The notes under the pieces are model-generated. The model worked only from the letters and a program-made list of their open reading frames with translations. It searched no databases and was not told where the DNA came from. Positions 1 to 9,868 of a stretch of DNA of 64,000 bases are shown here, in pieces; position 1 is the first letter of the stretch; each line of letters starts with the position of its first letter. Both the position numbers and the translations under genes were made by a program. The stretch covers positions 170,766 to 234,765 of the forward strand of contig NZ_QUBS01000088.1 of NCBI RefSeq assembly GCF_003390925.1, written 5' to 3'. This DNA comes from Trinickia diaoshuihuensis (GTDB lineage: Bacteria > Pseudomonadota > Gammaproteobacteria > Burkholderiales > Burkholderiaceae).

Positions 1-333
1 CGCGTCCAATTCGGCAAAGTCATCAAAGAGCATCAATCGATTGCGAACATGCTCGCCGACATGACCACGCGCCTGAACGCCGCGCGGCTGCTCGTGCACC
101 ATGCCGCCCGGCTGCGCAGCGCGGGAATGCCTTGTCTATCCGAGGCCTCGCAGGCCAAGCTATACGCCTCGGAGGTCGCCGAAGACGTCTGCTCGAAGGC
201 GATCCAAATCCACGGCGGCTATGGCTATCTGGCGGATTATCCCGTCGAGCGCCATTACCGCGACGCACGGATCACGCAAATCTACGAAGGGACGAGCGAG
301 GTGCAGCGCATGGTGATCGCGCGCCATCTGTAG
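1..333 (+). CDS. Acyl-CoA dehydrogenase, C-terminal fragment (5' end outside window)
   Basis: The frame is open from base 1 and ends at TAG 331-333, leaving the last 110 residues. The fragment has the C-terminal helical domain of FAD-dependent acyl-CoA dehydrogenases: the segment [17 protein letters not shown], then the [16 protein letters not shown] region that carries the flavin/substrate contacts, and a short IARHL tail. These enzymes oxidise acyl-CoA to 2-enoyl-CoA and pass electrons to ETF. The neighbouring valine-type genes suggest an isobutyryl-CoA or 2-methylbutyryl-CoA dehydrogenase, but the specificity-determining part is not in the window. Confidence 0.93.
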   Translation, partial: RVQFGKVIKEHQSIANMLADMTTRLNAARLLVHHAARLRSAGMPCLSEASQAKLYASEVAEDVCSKAIQIHGGYGYLADYPVERHYRDARITQIYEGTSEVQRMVIARHL

Positions 334-375
334 GCGCCCGGTACCGCCGCACCCGTTATGCTTCGTCGACATGAG

Positions 376-411
376 GCATCGGCAACCGCCGAATAAAGCG
401 CTTGCCGATGC
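376..411. terminator. Stem-loop between convergent genes
   Basis: GCATCGGCAA (376-385) pairs perfectly with TTGCCGATGC (402-411) around a 16-nt loop. It sits between the acyl-CoA dehydrogenase stop and the stop of the convergent exoprotein gene, so it could end transcripts from both sides. No clear U-tract follows. Confidence 0.5.
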
Positions 412-418
412 GTTGAAC

Positions 419-2869
419 TCAGGGCTCGAGCTGCCAACGCAGGACCGGATGGTTATAGCCGGCAGGCATCGACCACGCTCCGGTGTCCGTGAAATTCCAG
501 CCGGAGAAGCTCGCCGGATTGGACATCTGGGCCGTGGTCAGGCCGTTCGAGGCCGAAATCGCCGTGCCGGAGCCCACACCGATGCCGGTGCCGGTCGTAT
601 CTTTGTTCCAGTACACGTCGTTCGCGATCGAGCCGATATCATTGATGGCCGCGATGCCGTAATTCTGCGGGCCGATCGGCAGGCCTTCGTTATCGACCGA
701 TTGTCCGCCTGTCACCGCCCCGGTCGCGAACGATTGGCTAATCGTGCCGTTGTTGGCGTACACGAGCCCCGCGGCGGCGCATGCGGTATACCAACACGCC
801 GTCGATACGGTATCGGTTGCATACGACTGCGTAATCGTTCCGTTGTTGGTGCCCACGAGCCCGCCGGGGCTAGCAATCGAAGATGGACCGCCTGAGCCGA
901 CGTGCTCCGTCGCACTGATCGCCCCGGACGCGAACGATTGGGAAATCAGGCCGTCGTTCTCGCCAACGAGGCCGCCTATCATTCCGCCCACATATTCGAC
1001 AACGTTGCTCGACGAACGCAAGATCGTTCCGTGATTGACGCCTACGAGCCCGCCTTCCGTCGCTTCATCGCCCGCATCGAGCATGGGATTCGTACTGATC
1101 GTGCCGGACGTATCGACGCGCACTATCTTCCCGTAGTTGTAGGCGGCCAATATCCCCGGGACACCGTAGACGTTGTAAGTGGTGATGTCCGCGTTGATCG
1201 ACGCGTTGCCGTTCACGTTCAGGTCGCGCACTATAGCGGCTGCGCCCAGCGTTCCGAACAGCGCCACATTGCCGGTGTTTGCCTGCATCGTCAATGCCGC
1301 GATCGTATGGCCCCGTCCGTCGAATTGGCCCGTGAACGCGCCGTTGGCGGCCAGTTGAACGTATGAGCCATTGGCCGTGGCACTGGCATCGATGTCCCTA
1401 CCGAGCGCATAGTTGCCGGCCAGATCGGCATTGACGTTTTCCAAATCGGCCAACGAATTGACGAGCGCGTAGCCGGTAATTTGCGTCAACAGGCCACTAT
1501 AGGTCGGCGCGGTCCACGATGGGTTGGCGAGCAGGGTGCCGGGATGATAGGTACCGTTCATGTCGTGGAACAGGCTCACGATGCCTAGGCTCGTCGACCA
1601 ATCCAACGCCCCGTTGTCGACGATGCTGCCGCCGTTGTCGATCGCTTGTGAGTCGGCGCGCAGCACCAAATTGCCGCTGCCCTGATTCTTCAACTTCGCG
1701 GCTGCTTCAATCGTCAGCGAATGATAGGCGCTGAGCGTGAGCGACGCCGCGCCGGTCCAGCCGATGGTCGAGGCCACGTCGATGTCGCCGCTCGTGCCGC
1801 CCGCGCCGGTGGTCTGCAGGTTGATGGACGTACCCGCGTCGAGATTGCGCTGGAAGACCGGCGCCGCCAAGCCGTCGATCGTAAAGCCGGGTACGGTGAT
1901 ATTCCATTGCCTTGCGGTCACGGTCGGGCCGCCCGCGATCCGCAACGTGGCGGCGTCGGTATCGACGGTGCCGCCGCTGCCGTCCGCATTGTCCGCTTGC
2001 ACCGTGCCGTCGAGCCAGACTCTGCCCGTATCGGCGACGAGCCAGACGCGACCGCCACGCGTGGTAGTGCCCGTCGCGCGTAGAACGGAATGATTGCCGG
2101 CCAGCGCGTAGATATTTCCGTCGGCCGCTTGCAGGTTGATCTGGGCCGCTTCGATGGCGCCGCGATTGACGATCGTACCGTTGTTGCCGTTTTGGACGAA
2201 CACTTGCCGGCCTTCGGTGGAATCCTGTAACAGCACCCGTTGCCCCGCGGCAATCTCTACGGTTCCATTGGGCGCGCTGATGCTGCCGACGTTATCGATC
2301 TCGCTGCTGGCGATGAGGAATACGTCGGCGCCGCTCGAGGCAATTTTGCCGAGGTTGACGACGGTGCCGGCGGCGGTCCCCAAGGGGCTCGAGAACGTCA
2401 GTGCCCCGCCGTTCATGAACGCGGCGTTGTCGGTATCCAATGAGGAAGCGACGAAGCGTCCGCCGGTGGAGACGACGCCGCTTTGGCCGACGACGATGCC
2501 TTGCGGATTGATCAGATAGACGCTGCCGGTCGCCGAAAGCGTACCGAGAATCGACGAGGGATTCCCACCGGTCACGCGGTTCAGCGTCGCGCCCGTGCCG
2601 TTGTTGATGGTCACGTGGTTACCGCCGCCGATGGAAAAGCTATTCCAATCGATGATGCCGCGACCGGATGTTTGGTTGATCTGCAGCGAAGTGGTATTAC
2701 CCGTGATCGAACCGGTGCCGGCGACGAACTGCCCCCCGCTCGGCAACGGCCCGGCGGCTCGAGCGATGCCCGGCACAGCGAGCGATAGCGCGAGGAAGAT
2801 CGGTGTGAGTGCCGGTAGCGTCGCGCGACGCAAGCGGCGAAATCGTTCGACTTTCGAGGTGACGAGCAT
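419..2869 (-). CDS. Two-partner-secretion exoprotein (filamentous haemagglutinin N-terminal domain, GLUG repeats)
   Basis: A predicted secreted adhesin of 816 residues. A basic N-terminus and hydrophobic stretch (signal peptide, about residues 10-38) lead into a TPS domain with the usual haemagglutination-activity motifs: an NxxxGRGIIDWNSFSIG segment, then YLINPQGIVVG. Four GLUG-type repeats follow in the C-terminal half (GLVGVNHGTI, GLVGENDGLISQSFASG, GLVGTNNGTITQSYAT and a variant). I chose ATG 2869, which has AGGGG upstream; an in-frame GTG at 2911 would add 14 residues. TpsA proteins need an outer-membrane TpsB transporter, and none is present here. At about 820 residues it is short for the family. 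Its role (adhesion or biofilm) is inferred from the family only. Confidence 0.85.
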   Translation of the reverse strand: MLVTSKVERFRRLRRATLPALTPIFLALSLAVPGIARAAGPLPSGGQFVAGTGSITGNTTSLQINQTSGRGIIDWNSFSIGGGNHVTINNGTGATLNRVTGGNPSSILGTLSATGSVYLINPQGIVVGQSGVVSTGGRFVASSLDTDNAAFMNGGALTFSSPLGTAAGTVVNLGKIASSGADVFLIASSEIDNVGSISAPNGTVEIAAGQRVLLQDSTEGRQVFVQNGNNGTIVNRGAIEAAQINLQAADGNIYALAGNHSVLRATGTTTRGGRVWLVADTGRVWLDGTVQADNADGSGGTVDTDAATLRIAGGPTVTARQWNITVPGFTIDGLAAPVFQRNLDAGTSINLQTTGAGGTSGDIDVASTIGWTGAASLTLSAYHSLTIEAAAKLKNQGSGNLVLRADSQAIDNGGSIVDNGALDWSTSLGIVSLFHDMNGTYHPGTLLANPSWTAPTYSGLLTQITGYALVNSLADLENVNADLAGNYALGRDIDASATANGSYVQLAANGAFTGQFDGRGHTIAALTMQANTGNVALFGTLGAAAIVRDLNVNGNASINADITTYNVYGVPGILAAYNYGKIVRVDTSGTISTNPMLDAGDEATEGGLVGVNHGTILRSSSNVVEYVGGMIGGLVGENDGLISQSFASGAISATEHVGSGGPSSIASPGGLVGTNNGTITQSYATDTVSTACWYTACAAAGLVYANNGTISQSFATGAVTGGQSVDNEGLPIGPQNYGIAAINDIGSIANDVYWNKDTTGTGIGVGSGTAISASNGLTTAQMSNPASFSGWNFTDTGAWSMPAGYNHPVLRWQLEP

Positions 2870-2927
2870 CGCGGTTACCCCTGGATCTTTTTGGAAGATG
2901 TTCGAACCCACGCGGTGAACTCGGCCT

Positions 2928-2942
2928 CCACTCGACGAGTGG
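2928..2942. promoter_or_regulatory. Perfect inverted repeat upstream of the exoprotein gene
   Basis: CCACTCG-A-CGAGTGG is a perfect 15-bp palindrome 59 bp upstream of the chosen exoprotein start. It could be an operator or a 5'-UTR hairpin. No regulator can be assigned. Apart from this, 2943-3141 shows nothing recognisable except leader sequence for the next gene. Confidence 0.3.
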
Positions 2943-3141
2943 GATGCGGCTCATTCTATTTGTCTGATGAAAATGATCTACCGCTACGCACGCCATAAAC
3001 GCAGTCGTTCGCGCCATCGTGGACTGGAATGAAGGGTCGATCGAAGCAGGTACCGCTTGCGCGAGGGATTACCTCTTAAGGATGGTTTAAGGCGCCATGC
3101 CCAATATTTGACCCCAGCTCTACGCGATGGAGGCCGGCCCG

Positions 3142-3390
3142 ATGAATGACTCAAAAGAACTCGCCACGCCGCGCAAGGCGCGCACGATGCTGCGGCGCAT
3201 CCTAAGCCATCACGAGCTGGCCACGCTGCTGCTGTTGCTGCACTCGCCCATCGATCTCTCCGCCAAACCTGAAATCCCGATGCTGCAAGAGGCCGGGCTC
3301 GTCGAGCCCGTCGAACTGGAATCGGGGGCTACCCGGTTTCAATTAACCGAAGACGGCACCGCCGTCTTACGCGGGCTCGGACTCAGTTAA
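3142..3390 (+). CDS. Small protein of unknown function (82 aa)
   Basis: I do not recognise the family. GGAGG at 3129-3133 is placed correctly for ATG 3142, so I prefer this start over ATG 3127. The protein begins with a basic segment (PRKARTMLRRILSHHELATLL). It continues with leucine-rich helices, and its end (LEESG-like turn, then FQLTEDGTAVLRGLGLS) resembles the beta-wing end of winged-helix DNA-binding proteins; that resemblance is only suggestive. It stands alone between the divergent exoprotein gene and the acyl-CoA synthetase. Confidence 0.6.
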   Translation: MNDSKELATPRKARTMLRRILSHHELATLLLLLHSPIDLSAKPEIPMLQEAGLVEPVELESGATRFQLTEDGTAVLRGLGLS

Positions 3391-3442
3391 ACGCCGCCCC
3401 TCATCCCGGTCAACGCCACGTCCGCCTAACAGGTGGCAAATG

Positions 3443-3461
3443 CGCTCACGCAAAGTGAGCG
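3443..3461. terminator. Short hairpin after the small ORF
   Basis: CGCTCAC-GCAAA-GTGAGCG forms a 7-bp stem 53 nt after the stop at 3390. It could end the small gene's transcript or lie in the leader of the following acyl-CoA synthetase gene. There is no poly-U tract. The rest of 3391-3568 contains no feature I can name. Confidence 0.3.
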
Positions 3462-3568
3462 GCTTGAGCATCGAAAGCGGCCGCCGCGCTGCCTACACTT
3501 CGACGCGTAACATATCGGCATAAGCGGCCAAAGATCCGCCATGCCCGGCGCATCGATCGGAGACAACG

Positions 3569-5293
3569 ATGAACGCATCACAGCGCTTTCTAGCCGCGCG
3601 CGATTTCCTGCTGCGCCATCGGTCGGACTACGACCACGCCTATCGCCACTTCTCATGGCCCGAACTCGGCGAGTTCAATTGGGCGCTCGACTATTTCGAT
3701 GAGATCGCACGCGGCAACGACGCCTGCGCGCTTTGGCTCGTCGATGGGAGCAGCGGGCTCGAAACGAAGCGCTCCTTTGCTCAGATGTCCGAGTGCTCGG
3801 CGCGCATTGCGAATTATTTGCGCGAGCTCGGCGTCGGCCGCGGCGACCGCGTTTTGCTGATGCTGCCGAACCGGGTCGAACTATGGGACGCGATGCTCGC
3901 CGCGATCAAACTCGGCGCGATATTGATGCCGGCGACCACGCAACTGTCCGCGGACGACTTGCGCGAACGCATCGAAATCGGCGTACCGCGCTTTGCGATC
4001 GTCGATGCCGCCGAATGTGCGAAGTTCGACGGTATCGAGGCGCCGCTCGTCAAGCTGGCCGTCGGCGCGCAAGTCCCAGCCGCGGGCTGGCACCGCTTCG
4101 AAGACGGCTATCGCGCCTCGCCGGCTTTCGAACCGCTTGCCGTCACCCGTGCGCGCGATCCCCTGCTGCTCTATTTCACGTCGGGCACGACCGCCAAGCC
4201 CAAGCTCGTCGAGCATACCCACGAAAGCTACCCGGCGGGCCATCTGTCCACCATGTATTGGATCGGCCTCCAACCGGGCGACATCCACTGGAACATCAGC
4301 TCGCCCGGGTGGGCCAAGCACGCTTGGAGCTGCTTTTTCGCACCATGGAATGCACAAGCCTGCGTCTTCGTCCTCAACTACGCGCGGTTCGATGCGAAGA
4401 CCGTGCTCGAGACGCTCACGCGTTACGGCATCACCACGCTGTGCGCCCCGCCCACCGTCTGGCGCATGCTCGTGCAAGAGCCCCTCGCGTCGCACCGCGT
4501 GTCGCTACGCGAAATCGTCGGCGCCGGCGAACCGCTCAATCCGGAGATCATCGAGCGCGTCAAAACGGCTTGGGGCATCACGATCCGCGACGGCTACGGC
4601 CAAACCGAAACGACGTGTCAGATCGGCAATTCGCCGGGGCAACCCGTGGTGCCGGGCTCGATGGGCCGCCCGCTGCCGGGCTACCGGATCATGCTCGTCG
4701 ATCCGGACGGCGAGCGCGCCGACGAAGGAGAAATCGCGGTGTTGCTCGGCTCCGAACCGGATGATGCGGACCGTGCTCAGCGCCCGCTGCCGCTGATGAC
4801 GCGCTATGCGAACAACGCGGAGGCAACCGTGCACGTCACGCGCAATGGCCGCTATCACACGTCGGACGTGGCGATGCGCCGCGACGACGGCTACTACGTC
4901 TACATCGGCCGTGCCGACGACGTTTTCAAATCGTCGGACTATCGTTTGAGCCCGTTCGAACTCGAGAGCGCGTTGATCGAACACGAGGCCGTGGCCGAGG
5001 CCGCGGTCGTCCCCAGCCCCGACCCGCTCCGTCTTGCCGTTCCGAAGGCGTACGTGATGCTGCGCCATGGCTACACGTTCGGCCCCGAGCTTGCAAAAAG
5101 CATCTTCGCGTTTTCCCGCGCGCGGCTCTCGCCGTACAAGCGCATTCGGCGACTGGAAGCCTATGAGCTGCCGAAAACGATTTCCGGCAAGATCCGGCGT
5201 GTCGAATTGCGCCGCCGCGAGATCGAGCGCGGCGACGCGGCCGAGCGGCTGCCGGGCGAATACTGGGAAGAGGACTTCCCCGAACTACGTTGA
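3569..5293 (+). CDS. Acyl-CoA synthetase, medium-chain (ACSM-like) AMP-binding family
   Basis: Activates a carboxylic acid to its CoA thioester through an acyl-adenylate. The 574-residue protein has the P-loop-like motif [11 protein letters not shown] near residue 202, followed by the ACSM-type segment [20 protein letters not shown]. It also has GYGQTE near residue 341, the hinge region [22 protein letters not shown], and a C-terminal KTISGKIRR lysine motif. GGAGACAACG precedes ATG 3569. It runs into mmsA with only 26 bp between stop and start. This suggests a branched short-chain acid such as isobutyrate as substrate, but that is inference. Length is normal for the family. Confidence 0.88.
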   Translation: MNASQRFLAARDFLLRHRSDYDHAYRHFSWPELGEFNWALDYFDEIARGNDACALWLVDGSSGLETKRSFAQMSECSARIANYLRELGVGRGDRVLLMLPNRVELWDAMLAAIKLGAILMPATTQLSADDLRERIEIGVPRFAIVDAAECAKFDGIEAPLVKLAVGAQVPAAGWHRFEDGYRASPAFEPLAVTRARDPLLLYFTSGTTAKPKLVEHTHESYPAGHLSTMYWIGLQPGDIHWNISSPGWAKHAWSCFFAPWNAQACVFVLNYARFDAKTVLETLTRYGITTLCAPPTVWRMLVQEPLASHRVSLREIVGAGEPLNPEIIERVKTAWGITIRDGYGQTETTCQIGNSPGQPVVPGSMGRPLPGYRIMLVDPDGERADEGEIAVLLGSEPDDADRAQRPLPLMTRYANNAEATVHVTRNGRYHTSDVAMRRDDGYYVYIGRADDVFKSSDYRLSPFELESALIEHEAVAEAAVVPSPDPLRLAVPKAYVMLRHGYTFGPELAKSIFAFSRARLSPYKRIRRLEAYELPKTISGKIRRVELRRREIERGDAAERLPGEYWEEDFPELR

Positions 5294-5319
5294 TTTACGA
5301 ACCGATCAGGAGTCTATCG

Positions 5320-6840
5320 ATGAGCACCCCTTCCGCCGCGGGCACGAACGTTCCGTCCGTCAAGCTGCTGATCAACGGCGAATTCGTCGAATCCGCTTCG
5401 ACCGAGTGGCGCGATATCGTCAATCCCGCCACGCAGGAAGTCTTGGCGCGCGTTCCGTTCGCGACGCCCGACGAAGTCGATGCGGCGGTGGGCGCCGCCC
5501 AGGCCGCGTTCGCGCAATGGAAATCGACGCCGATCGGCGTACGCGCCCGCATCATGCTCAAATACCAGGCGCTGATCCGCGAGCACATGCCGCGCATCGC
5601 GAAAATTCTGACCGCCGAACAAGGCAAGACCCTGCCCGACGCCGAAGGCGATATCTTCCGCGGGCTCGAAGTCGTCGAGCATGCCGCGTCGATCGGCACG
5701 CTGCAACTGGGCGAATTCGCCGAGAACGTCGCCGCCAACGTCGATACGTACACGCTGCGCCAGCCGATCGGCGTCTGCGCGGGCATCACGCCGTTCAACT
5801 TCCCCGCCATGATCCCGTTGTGGATGTTCCCGATGGCGATCGTCTGCGGCAACACCTTCGTGCTCAAACCGTCCGAACAAGACCCGCTCTCGACGATGGC
5901 GCTCGTCGAACTCGCGCTCGAGGCCGGCATACCGCGGGGCGTATTGAACGTCGTGCATGGCGGCAAGGACGTCGTCGATGCGCTGTGCACGCACGAGGAT
6001 GTGAAAGCGGTGTCGTTCGTCGGCTCGACAGCGGTCGGCACCCATGTCTACACGCTGGCGAGCGAACACGGCAAGCGCGTGCAATCGATGATGGGGGCGA
6101 AGAATCACGCCGTCGTATTGCCTGACGCCAATCGCGAACAAACGCTCAATGCGCTGGCCGGCGCCGGCTTCGGCGCGGCGGGCCAGCGTTGCATGGCCAC
6201 CTCGGCCGTGGTGCTCGTGGGCGAGGCGCGCGAGTGGCTGCCCGATCTCGTCGGGCGCGCGAAGACGCTCAAAGTCAACGCCGGCACGGAGCCCAATACC
6301 GACGTGGGCCCGCTCGTTTCGAAAGCGGCCAAGGAACGCGTCGTGTCGCTCATCGCCAAGGGCGTCGAGGAAGGTGCGACGCTCTTGCTCGACGGCCGCG
6401 ACGTGCGGGTGCCTGGCTATGAGCACGGCAACTTCGTCGGTCCGACGATCTTCTCCGACGTGACGACGGAGATGACGATCTACCGCACCGAGATCTTCGG
6501 TCCCGTGCTCGTCGTGCTGTCGGTCGATACGCTCGACGAAGCGATCGCGCTCGTCAACCGCAATCCGTTCGGCAACGGCGTCGGCCTATTCACGCAAAGC
6601 GGCGCCGCGGCACGCAAGTTCCAGAGCGAGATCGACGTCGGTCAAGTCGGCATCAATATTCCGATCCCCGTGCCGGTCCCGATCTTCAGCTTCACGGGAT
6701 CGCGCGGCTCGAAACTGGGCGACCTGGGCCCGTACGGCAAACAGGTGGTGCAGTTCTATACGCAGACGAAGACCGTCACGGCGCGCTGGTTCGACGATGC
6801 GCCCGGCACGGGCGTGAACACGACGATCAACCTGCGCTGA
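5320..6840 (+). CDS. mmsA: Methylmalonate-semialdehyde dehydrogenase (CoA-acylating)
   Basis: Converts methylmalonate semialdehyde to propionyl-CoA with NAD and CoA, the last specific step of valine degradation. The 506-residue protein has the MmsA/IolA pattern: LINGEFVES at the start, [26 protein letters not shown], and the catalytic cysteine in GQRCMATS (about C291). The C-terminal sequence [15 protein letters not shown] is typical of the CoA-dependent subgroup. ATG 5320 has AGGAG at the right distance; an earlier start at 5290 would overlap the previous gene and is unlikely. Confidence 0.94.
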   Translation: MSTPSAAGTNVPSVKLLINGEFVESASTEWRDIVNPATQEVLARVPFATPDEVDAAVGAAQAAFAQWKSTPIGVRARIMLKYQALIREHMPRIAKILTAEQGKTLPDAEGDIFRGLEVVEHAASIGTLQLGEFAENVAANVDTYTLRQPIGVCAGITPFNFPAMIPLWMFPMAIVCGNTFVLKPSEQDPLSTMALVELALEAGIPRGVLNVVHGGKDVVDALCTHEDVKAVSFVGSTAVGTHVYTLASEHGKRVQSMMGAKNHAVVLPDANREQTLNALAGAGFGAAGQRCMATSAVVLVGEAREWLPDLVGRAKTLKVNAGTEPNTDVGPLVSKAAKERVVSLIAKGVEEGATLLLDGRDVRVPGYEHGNFVGPTIFSDVTTEMTIYRTEIFGPVLVVLSVDTLDEAIALVNRNPFGNGVGLFTQSGAAARKFQSEIDVGQVGINIPIPVPVPIFSFTGSRGSKLGDLGPYGKQVVQFYTQTKTVTARWFDDAPGTGVNTTINLR

Positions 6841-6876
6841 TACCCAAGCCGAGCACGACAACCGGAGACATTCGCC

Positions 6877-7773
6877 ATGAAGATCGGATTCATCGGACTG
6901 GGCAACATGGGTGCGCCGATGGCGCGCAACCTGCTGAAAAACGGCCACGCACTGCAAGCGTTCGACTTGAACGAACCGGCGCTGCGCGCCCTCGCCGAGG
7001 CGGGCGCGACCGCGTGCGCTTCGCCGCGACAAGCGGCCGCCGATGCCGAACTCGTCATTACGATGCTGCCCGCCGCCGCGCACGTGCGCGCCGTGTTGAC
7101 GGACGAGCACGGCGTGCTGGCCGGCATCGCGCCCGGGGTGACGATCATCGATTCGAGCACGATCGACCCGGCAAGCGCGCAGGCTTTCGCCAAGCTCGCG
7201 GCCGCGCACGGCAACGCGTTCGTCGATGCGCCCGTCTCGGGCGGCACGGGCGGCGCGGCGGCCGGCACGCTGACGTTCATGGTCGGCGCGAGCGAGACGC
7301 TATTCGCGCACGTTCAGCCCGTGCTGGCCGCGATGGGCAAGAATATCGTCCGATGCGGCGACACGGGCATGGGCCAGGTCGCGAAAATCTGCAACAATCT
7401 CCTACTCGGCATCACGATGACGGGCGTCGCCGAGGCGATGTCGCTCGGCACGGCGCTCGGCATCGATCCGAAAGTATTGGCGGGCATCATCAATACGTCG
7501 ACGGGCCGTTGCTGGAGTTCGGATACCTACAACCCGTATCCGGGCATCGTCGAAACCGCACCGGCATCGCGCGGCTACACGGGCGGTTTCGGCGCGGATC
7601 TCATGCTCAAGGACCTGGGGCTAGCCACCGAAGCGGCTCGCGGCGCCAAGCAGCCGATCTTCCTCGGCGCGCTCGCGCAGCAGCTCTATCAAGCGATGAG
7701 CGCGAACGGCCAAGGCGGGTTGGATTTTTCCGCCATCATCTCTTTGTATCAACACCGCGCGGCGCGGCAATGA
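6877..7773 (+). CDS. mmsB: 3-hydroxyisobutyrate dehydrogenase
   Basis: Oxidises 3-hydroxyisobutyrate to methylmalonate semialdehyde, feeding MmsA directly upstream. The 298-residue protein starts with the Rossmann motif GFIGLGNMGAPMARNL. It has the substrate-binding segment DAPVSGGTGGAAAGTLTFM near residue 115, and the catalytic lysine in GQVAKICNN (about K170). GGAGA lies upstream of ATG 6877. It is 36 bp after mmsA and is probably cotranscribed. Confidence 0.95.
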   Translation: MKIGFIGLGNMGAPMARNLLKNGHALQAFDLNEPALRALAEAGATACASPRQAAADAELVITMLPAAAHVRAVLTDEHGVLAGIAPGVTIIDSSTIDPASAQAFAKLAAAHGNAFVDAPVSGGTGGAAAGTLTFMVGASETLFAHVQPVLAAMGKNIVRCGDTGMGQVAKICNNLLLGITMTGVAEAMSLGTALGIDPKVLAGIINTSTGRCWSSDTYNPYPGIVETAPASRGYTGGFGADLMLKDLGLATEAARGAKQPIFLGALAQQLYQAMSANGQGGLDFSAIISLYQHRAARQ

Positions 7774-7826
7774 ACGAGGCTCGGCCGCGCTTACCGTCCT
7801 GTATCGACCATGAATGGAGACAACGA

Positions 7827-9029
7827 ATGAACGCACGTGTTGAACTCTCGGATGCCGGCCGCGACGGCGTACCGGGCGCCACGCCGCCGGCCGAGGGACG
7901 CGTGCTGACTCACGTCGTGAACGGCGTCGCGATTCTCACGCTCGATCGGCCGCACGCGCTCAATGCGCTCTCGCATGCGATGGTGCGCGAACTCGCCGAA
8001 GCCGTCGCGCGTTATCGCGACGACGACGCGATCGTCGCCTTGGTTCTGCGCGGCAGCGGCGAGAAAGGTTTTTGCGCGGGCGGCGACGTGCGCGCGCTCT
8101 ATCACGCCGCGAACGCCGGCCGCGCCGAAGGCGATGACGGCTGGCGGCAGTTTTTCGTCGACGAATACCGGCTCGACTTCGCGCTGCACGCGTTTCCCAA
8201 GCCGATCGTCGCGCTCGCCGACGGCATCACGATGGGCGGCGGCATGGGCCTTGCGCAGGCCGCGTCGCTGCGCGTGGCGACCGAGCGCAGCAAAATCGCC
8301 ATGCCCGAAACGCGGATCGGCTTTGTCCCCGATGTCGGCGCCACGCGCTTTCTGAGCGTCATGCCAACGGAACTCGCGCTTTACGTGGCGTTGACCGGCG
8401 CCGTACTGACGGGCGCCGACGCGGTGCGCTGCGGCTTGGCCGACGTTTGCGTCCAAAGCGAATGGCTGCAAGGATTCGAGGCGCGTCTGGCCGCCTTGCC
8501 CGCCGGCGAGGTCGGCGCGCGTCTGCGCGAGGCCTTCGTGCCGCCCGCCGCGCCGCTGCCGCCCGCGCCGATCGAAGGGGTGCTGCGCGGGATCGAAAAG
8601 CACTTCGCGGCCCGCTTGACCGTCGACGAAATGGCCGCCTCGCTGGCGGCCACGCTGATCTCGAACCCGCCCGCCGAAATGCGCGCGTGGCTACAGACGG
8701 CGCTCGATGCGCTGCACGGCTATTCGCCGACGATGCTCCACGTCACGCGCGAAGCGATCCTGCGCGGACGGCGCATCACACTGGCCGACGCCTACCGGAT
8801 GGAACTCGGGATCGTCTCGCGCGCGATCGAGGAAGGCGATTTCCGCGAGGGCGTGCGCTCGCACCTGATCGACAAGGACCGCAGTCCGCGCTGGCAACCG
8901 GGCTCGCTGGCCGAAGTGCGGCAAGAGCGGATCGCGCACTTTTTGCGCTCGCCGTGGCCCAGCGCCCGGCATCCGCTCGCCGAACTCGGCGCCCTGCCGG
9001 AGCAGCGCGCCTCGCGACTGCCGTCGTAG
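7827..9029 (+). CDS. 3-hydroxyisobutyryl-CoA hydrolase / enoyl-CoA hydratase family
   Basis: Crotonase-fold protein of 400 residues, the length of 3-hydroxyisobutyryl-CoA hydrolases rather than the roughly 260 of plain enoyl-CoA hydratases. It has the oxyanion-hole segments KGFCAGGDVRAL (about residues 79-90) and ADGITMGGGMGL. The acidic motif MPETRIGFVPDVG places a candidate catalytic glutamate near residue 161, as in HIBCH. The start at 7827 follows GGAG at 7815. The mmsAB context supports hydrolysis of 3-hydroxyisobutyryl-CoA in valine catabolism. The mutually consistent set is acyl-CoA dehydrogenase, this protein, MmsB and MmsA. Confidence 0.87.
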   Translation: MNARVELSDAGRDGVPGATPPAEGRVLTHVVNGVAILTLDRPHALNALSHAMVRELAEAVARYRDDDAIVALVLRGSGEKGFCAGGDVRALYHAANAGRAEGDDGWRQFFVDEYRLDFALHAFPKPIVALADGITMGGGMGLAQAASLRVATERSKIAMPETRIGFVPDVGATRFLSVMPTELALYVALTGAVLTGADAVRCGLADVCVQSEWLQGFEARLAALPAGEVGARLREAFVPPAAPLPPAPIEGVLRGIEKHFAARLTVDEMAASLAATLISNPPAEMRAWLQTALDALHGYSPTMLHVTREAILRGRRITLADAYRMELGIVSRAIEEGDFREGVRSHLIDKDRSPRWQPGSLAEVRQERIAHFLRSPWPSARHPLAELGALPEQRASRLPS

Positions 9030-9057
9030 GCGGCTAACCCACGTCGTCGTCAAGCGA

Positions 9058-9780
9058 TCAAACCGACGCGATCAGCCCCATCGCGATCGCTTTGACGACC
9101 GCCTGCACCTTGTTGGTGGCGTTGAGCTTCAACAAGACGTTGTTGACGTGAAAGTTGACGGTCCGCTCCGAGATATTGAGGATCTGGCCGATCTCGCACG
9201 CCGTCTTCCCCTCGCCCGTCCAGCACAGCACTTCGCACTCGCGCGGCGTCAGCACGACGCCCGCTTCGGGCGCGAGCCGCGGCACGAGAAACTCGCTCAT
9301 CAGCGAGTGCGACAAGTTCGCGAGCCAACTCGCCTGCAGCGTCAAGTCGTCGATTTCGCCGGTGCTGAGCGCGCCGTCGTGCCGAGCCATCGTCAGCAAA
9401 CCGTAGACGCCATGCGCGGCCCAGCTCGAGTGGGCCACGCCCACGCGCAAGCCGAAATCGCGCGCATCGCTCCATAGCCGCGGCGCGTTGGCCGATGCTT
9501 CGGGCCACACGATGAGGCGCGAGCTCGTCATACCCTCGCGCACCGTCGGATCGACGTCGATGAAGTGGTTTTCCTGATAGTGCTTCATCCACCCCGACGG
9601 GTAGGTATCGAAGATGGCGACGGCCGGATTCGACACGGGCAGCGGTACGCGAATGCCGTAACAGCAGTACTCGAAGCCGAGCCGCTTGGCCAACCCCGCG
9701 ATCCGGTCGAACAGTTGCCGCTCATCGCCCGCCGAGCGCAACTCCTCGTAACTATCTTGCCACCGCAACGGCGCTTCCAT
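9058..9780 (-). CDS. LuxR-family quorum-sensing receptor (locus 1)
   Basis: Acyl-homoserine-lactone-dependent transcription factor of 240 residues. The N-terminal autoinducer domain keeps the conserved ligand-pocket residues: W and Y in SGWMKHYQENHF, the DVDPTV aspartate, and W in IVWPEA. The C-terminal LuxR HTH (about residues 172-237) reads LTPRECEVLCWTGEGKTACEIGQILNISERTVNFHVNN. It is transcribed divergently from rsaM, with the cognate luxI just beyond, the arrangement known from Burkholderia CepR-RsaM-CepI loci. Confidence 0.94.
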   Translation of the reverse strand: MEAPLRWQDSYEELRSAGDERQLFDRIAGLAKRLGFEYCCYGIRVPLPVSNPAVAIFDTYPSGWMKHYQENHFIDVDPTVREGMTSSRLIVWPEASANAPRLWSDARDFGLRVGVAHSSWAAHGVYGLLTMARHDGALSTGEIDDLTLQASWLANLSHSLMSEFLVPRLAPEAGVVLTPRECEVLCWTGEGKTACEIGQILNISERTVNFHVNNVLLKLNATNKVQAVVKAIAMGLIASV

Positions 9781-9814
9781 GAATACCCCAATTGATAAGT
9801 AACACGGGACACAA

Positions 9815-9834
9815 GGCTGTCATAGTTGCCAGGT
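9815..9834. promoter_or_regulatory. Candidate lux box upstream of rsaM
   Basis: CTGTCATAGTTGCCAG (9817-9832) fits the lux-box core CTG-N10-CAG and lies in the 88-bp gap between divergent luxR and rsaM. The right arm (CCAGGT) is close to the canonical ACAGGT. It would make rsaM, and possibly luxR, targets of the receptor. Confidence 0.45.
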
Positions 9835-9868
9835 CCCACGGCTGCGACAGGCTGCTACAGTCCGGCGC

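Noticed and set aside
700..1100. Possible DNA tandem repeat or CRISPR-like spacing
   Set aside because: The similarity comes from GLUG protein repeats in the exoprotein; units are diverged and irregular at DNA level.
7014..7826. Long frame leading into the 3-hydroxyisobutyryl-CoA hydrolase-like gene
   Set aside because: It covers mmsB in another frame and is Arg-rich; the RBS and homology start at 7827.
9840..9862. Second lux-box-like element (CTGCGACAGGCTGCTACAG) near rsaM
   Set aside because: The spacing between CTG and CAG is not 10 bp and the arms do not pair.
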